Positions 61,950 to 64,000 of a stretch of DNA of 64,000 bases are shown one piece after another. This DNA is from an uncultured Rhodospirillaceae bacterium. GTDB lineage: Bacteria; Pseudomonadota; Alphaproteobacteria; Rhodospirillales; Casp-alpha2. How positions within the stretch are numbered: the first letter of the stretch is position 1; each line of letters opens with the position of its first letter. A program made the translations under genes and the position numbers. Below the pieces are notes generated by a model. The model did not search any database. It was not told the DNA's origin and saw only the letters and a program-made list of their open reading frames with translations. The stretch is from the NCBI GenBank assembly GCA_913030825.1, contig CAJWCU010000001.1, positions 1 to 64,000 of the forward strand, given 5' to 3'.

Positions 61950-63107
61950 TCAGGTGTTCTCGCCCGTCGGCGTCTGGGGCGCCGGGGGTGCGAAGATTTC
62001 CGGTGCGTCCGCGTCGGGCAGACTTTCCACATAGATGGATTGGCTCGGGAACGCGAAGGCCGTGCCGGCGCCCAGGACGATATCGATGATCTTGTAGGCC
62101 AGCTTTTCCTTGATCTCCAGCCATTCGCCCCATTTCTTGGTGTTGGTGAAGCAATAGACCAGGATGTTGATCGACGAATCGCCGAAACTGTCGATCCGCA
62201 CGAAGGTCGAGACCTCGGTCGCGGGTGCGAATTCGGGCGTTTCCTCGATATAGGCGGCGATTTCGTCCCGGATCTGGCGCAGCTGATCGATCGTGGTGCG
62301 GTATTCCACGCCGATCAGCCATTTGATCCGGCGATGGGTCATCGCCGAGAAATTGATGACGGCAGTGTCCGACAATTGGGAATTGGGCACCATCACCGGC
62401 GCCTTGTCGAACCGCCGGATCATGGTCGACCGGAAGCCGATGGTTTCCACCGTGCCTTCGACGACGCCGTCGACGTTGATCCAGTCGCCTTTGTGAAAGC
62501 GTTTCTCGGCAAGGATCAGCAATCCGGCGATCAGGTTCTTGAACAGATCCTGGGCACCCAGCGCCACGGCCACCCCGATCAGGCCGAAGCCCGCGATGAT
62601 CGGCCCGACCTCGATCCCCCAGACCTCGAGCACCGCGGCCGCGCCGATGACGGCGACCAGGACGCGAATCGCGCGGGCCATCCATTCCACCAGTTCCGGC
62701 GAGAAAATACTGTCGAGGGCGTGCAACAGAACGCTGAGCGGCTCTATCGTGCGATAGAGCGCCCAGAAGATGGTGAAGGCGATCAGCGAGCGCACCAGGT
62801 TGGACGTCACGACGGCCATGGTGCCGTCCAGGTCCATGATCTGGAAGGCGAAGAACAAGCCCATGACGATGGGCACGAAACGGATCGGCGGTTCGGTCGT
62901 CTCGAGGATCTGATCGTCCAGCGTCCAGGACGTGCGTTTCGTCAACATCCGAAGCCAGGCCATCAGGAACCGTGTCATCAGGCCGCGCAGCATGAGGAAT
63001 ACGAGGAAAACCCCAAGTGCGGCGGCCAAATGGCCGACATCGACCCCGGCGACCCCGTTGCGCCAGACATCGACGACGAGATTCCAAAATTCTTCAAGGT
63101 CTTTCAT
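61950..63107 (-). CDS. MscS-family mechanosensitive channel
   Basis: A 385-residue small-conductance mechanosensitive channel. Membrane helices are seen around residues 25-45, 75-95, 140-165 and the pore helix GLIGVAVALGAQDLFKNLIAGLLIL near 175-200 (typical glycine/alanine packing). The cytoplasmic beta/alpha domain has KGDWINVDGVVEGTVETIGFRSTMIR and VPNSQLSD. It releases solutes during hypo-osmotic shock. It diverges from the 63220 gene over about 110 bp. Confidence 0.95.
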   Translation of the reverse strand: MKDLEEFWNLVVDVWRNGVAGVDVGHLAAALGVFLVFLMLRGLMTRFLMAWLRMLTKRTSWTLDDQILETTEPPIRFVPIVMGLFFAFQIMDLDGTMAVVTSNLVRSLIAFTIFWALYRTIEPLSVLLHALDSIFSPELVEWMARAIRVLVAVIGAAAVLEVWGIEVGPIIAGFGLIGVAVALGAQDLFKNLIAGLLILAEKRFHKGDWINVDGVVEGTVETIGFRSTMIRRFDKAPVMVPNSQLSDTAVINFSAMTHRRIKWLIGVEYRTTIDQLRQIRDEIAAYIEETPEFAPATEVSTFVRIDSFGDSSINILVYCFTNTKKWGEWLEIKEKLAYKIIDIVLGAGTAFAFPSQSIYVESLPDADAPEIFAPPAPQTPTGENT

Positions 63108-63219
63108 ATCAGTTGTTTATTGTATGTTGGGGCTGCTTGACTAGACTGTTGCCCGGAAAAACGACATCTTTTGGGTGAGTTCAGAAGCAACGAACCGCGT
63201 TGCAGCCGAGGGAAGCTGA

Positions 63220-63996
63220 ATGGGCCTGTCCCGTATTATCGTCTTGTTGGCAGTGCTCACCACTGGGTTGTCGATGCCCGGTTTCGCATGGGCTGCCGCC
63301 TGTCTTACGCCGAAAACGCCGGGCGCGTCGGCGCCCTATAATTCGCCGCCGCGGGCAGGCGTTTTCACTTATCGGATCACCCATAATCCCCATTCGAAAA
63401 CGCCGGACATCACCCATCACCGCTACCGCGTGAAATCGATCACGGGCGACAAGGTCCGCTGGTTCCGCGAACCCGTCCAGGGCAAAGGTCCCATCCAGGA
63501 CGTCACGCTTTATCGTGCCTTCGCGCGAACGGCGGCGGGCGGCGGCTGGTTGTTCAATTTCGACGTCGGTCAGTTCGACAAGCTCTGGCCCCTGCAACAG
63601 GGGAATGAGGTTTCCTATCGGGCCAGCGCGACCAAGGAAGGCAAGCTGCAGTTCAATCTGACGGCCAGTTTCTGCGTCCGCGGCACGAAGACGCTGAAGC
63701 TCCTGGCCGGCGAATTCGAAGGTCACCTGATCGACATCACCATCAAGGTCGAAGACCCGCCCGCCGATCTGGGCTGGGACTTGGCGGAAATCAACGCCTG
63801 GTACGTCACCGATTTCGGGACGGCCCTGTTGATGGAAGACCGCATCACCCGCAAGGGCAAGCTGATCCTGATGCGCCGCCGTGAAGCCATGGAAGTCCCT
63901 GAGATCGGCGCTAACGCGGGTAAACAGAATGACAGCCCGCCGGCCGAACCGGCGCCGCCGAACTTCCAATTTCCCGGCCTCAACAGCCAGAAATAG
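63220..63996 (+). CDS. exported hypothetical protein
   Basis: A 258-residue protein that I do not recognise. A good signal peptide (residues 1-25, ending FAWAAA) is followed by a strand-rich periplasmic region with two cysteines (ACLTP near residue 28 and FCVRG near residue 148), perhaps a disulfide. The C-terminus is Pro-rich. ATG 63220 has GAGGGAAG upstream, a clear ribosome-binding site. It is complete and ends at the window edge (63996). Its neighbour mscS gives no functional clue. Confidence 0.82.
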   Translation: MGLSRIIVLLAVLTTGLSMPGFAWAAACLTPKTPGASAPYNSPPRAGVFTYRITHNPHSKTPDITHHRYRVKSITGDKVRWFREPVQGKGPIQDVTLYRAFARTAAGGGWLFNFDVGQFDKLWPLQQGNEVSYRASATKEGKLQFNLTASFCVRGTKTLKLLAGEFEGHLIDITIKVEDPPADLGWDLAEINAWYVTDFGTALLMEDRITRKGKLILMRRREAMEVPEIGANAGKQNDSPPAEPAPPNFQFPGLNSQK

Positions 63997-64000
63997 ACGT

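Noticed and set aside
1-64000. CRISPR arrays, insertion sequences, rRNA operon, prophage or toxin-antitoxin pair
   Set aside because: I saw no spaced direct repeats, transposase or phage genes; gene content is housekeeping throughout.

Overview
The window is GC-rich, densely coded chromosomal DNA of a Gram-negative alphaproteobacterium, most likely a Rhodospirillales-type organism. The grounds are Kdo/lipid A genes, a ubiquinone Coq7 hydroxylase, alphaproteobacterial families (DUF1244, DUF3126, DUF6352, DUF3035), a PAS_5 protein, and a candidate CtrA-type box. It reads as core chromosome: no insertion sequence, prophage, CRISPR array, rRNA or transposase was seen. One tRNA-Leu(CAA) is present. 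The first gene is cut by the window edge; all other genes are complete.

Layout. 1-5168 (+): lipid A assembly (MsbA-type ABC transporter, DUF374 acyltransferase, waaA, lpxK, LpxL/HtrB-type acyltransferase). 5194-7475 (-): M23 peptidase and xseA. 7608-12324: purD, DUF1244, DUF6352, tadA (-), an rRNA pseudouridine synthase and rsmD. 12314-25274 (-): a long same-strand run of maoC-like, ribF, ileS, lspA, DUF3035 lipoprotein, two M16 proteins, pgi, mutL and an orphan methyltransferase-like gene, many with 4-bp stop/start overlaps. 25445-29205: a second M23 protein, an orphan recombinase core-binding-domain protein (-), a tartrate-dehydrogenase-type enzyme coupled to a small ferredoxin, DUF3126 and an unknown small helical protein. 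29223-32189: an Lrp/AsnC regulator divergent from a homodimeric pyruvate-dehydrogenase-E1-like enzyme. 32283-38777: tRNA-Leu, a TauD-type dioxygenase (-), a DedA/YqaA membrane protein, dsbB, coq7, a zinc alcohol dehydrogenase, a PAS_5 protein, trmJ (-) and an unknown helical protein. 38844-49474: a HisKA-PAS-PAS-GGDEF-EAL protein (-), a stand-alone formyltransferase, cysS/nadE/pncB and a class II DAHP synthase (-), and hemN. 49687-54456: a Gld-type ABC exporter operon with a DUF4340 protein. 54600-64000: a PAS/degenerate-GGDEF/EAL protein, a small unknown (-), a cyclic-nucleotide-binding/TPR protein (-), a PagL-type lipid A deacylase, a TPR-glycosyltransferase (-), arsC-like (-), mscS (-) and an unknown exported protein.

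How it fits together. Three themes recur. The first is envelope building and remodelling: lipid A synthesis, LspA, a BamC/BamF-like lipoprotein, M23 and M16 peptidases, DsbB, PagL, MscS. The second is nucleotide second-messenger signalling: two c-di-GMP-type proteins, a CNB-TPR protein and a CRP-like box. The third is central and cofactor metabolism: purine, FAD, NAD, haem, ubiquinone and aromatic amino acids. The best regulatory signals are an FNR/FixK-type palindrome before hemN, a TTAA-N7-TTAA box at the -35 of the DAHP synthase promoter, and two operator-like dyads 63 bp apart between the Lrp-type regulator and its divergent enzyme gene. Several strong hairpins start at or just after stop codons but lack a T-tract. 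I found no convincing new defence or mobile system. The most interesting leads are the recombinase-domain orphan, the mdeB-like locus without mdeA, the CNB-TPR protein and the HisKA-GGDEF-EAL fusion.
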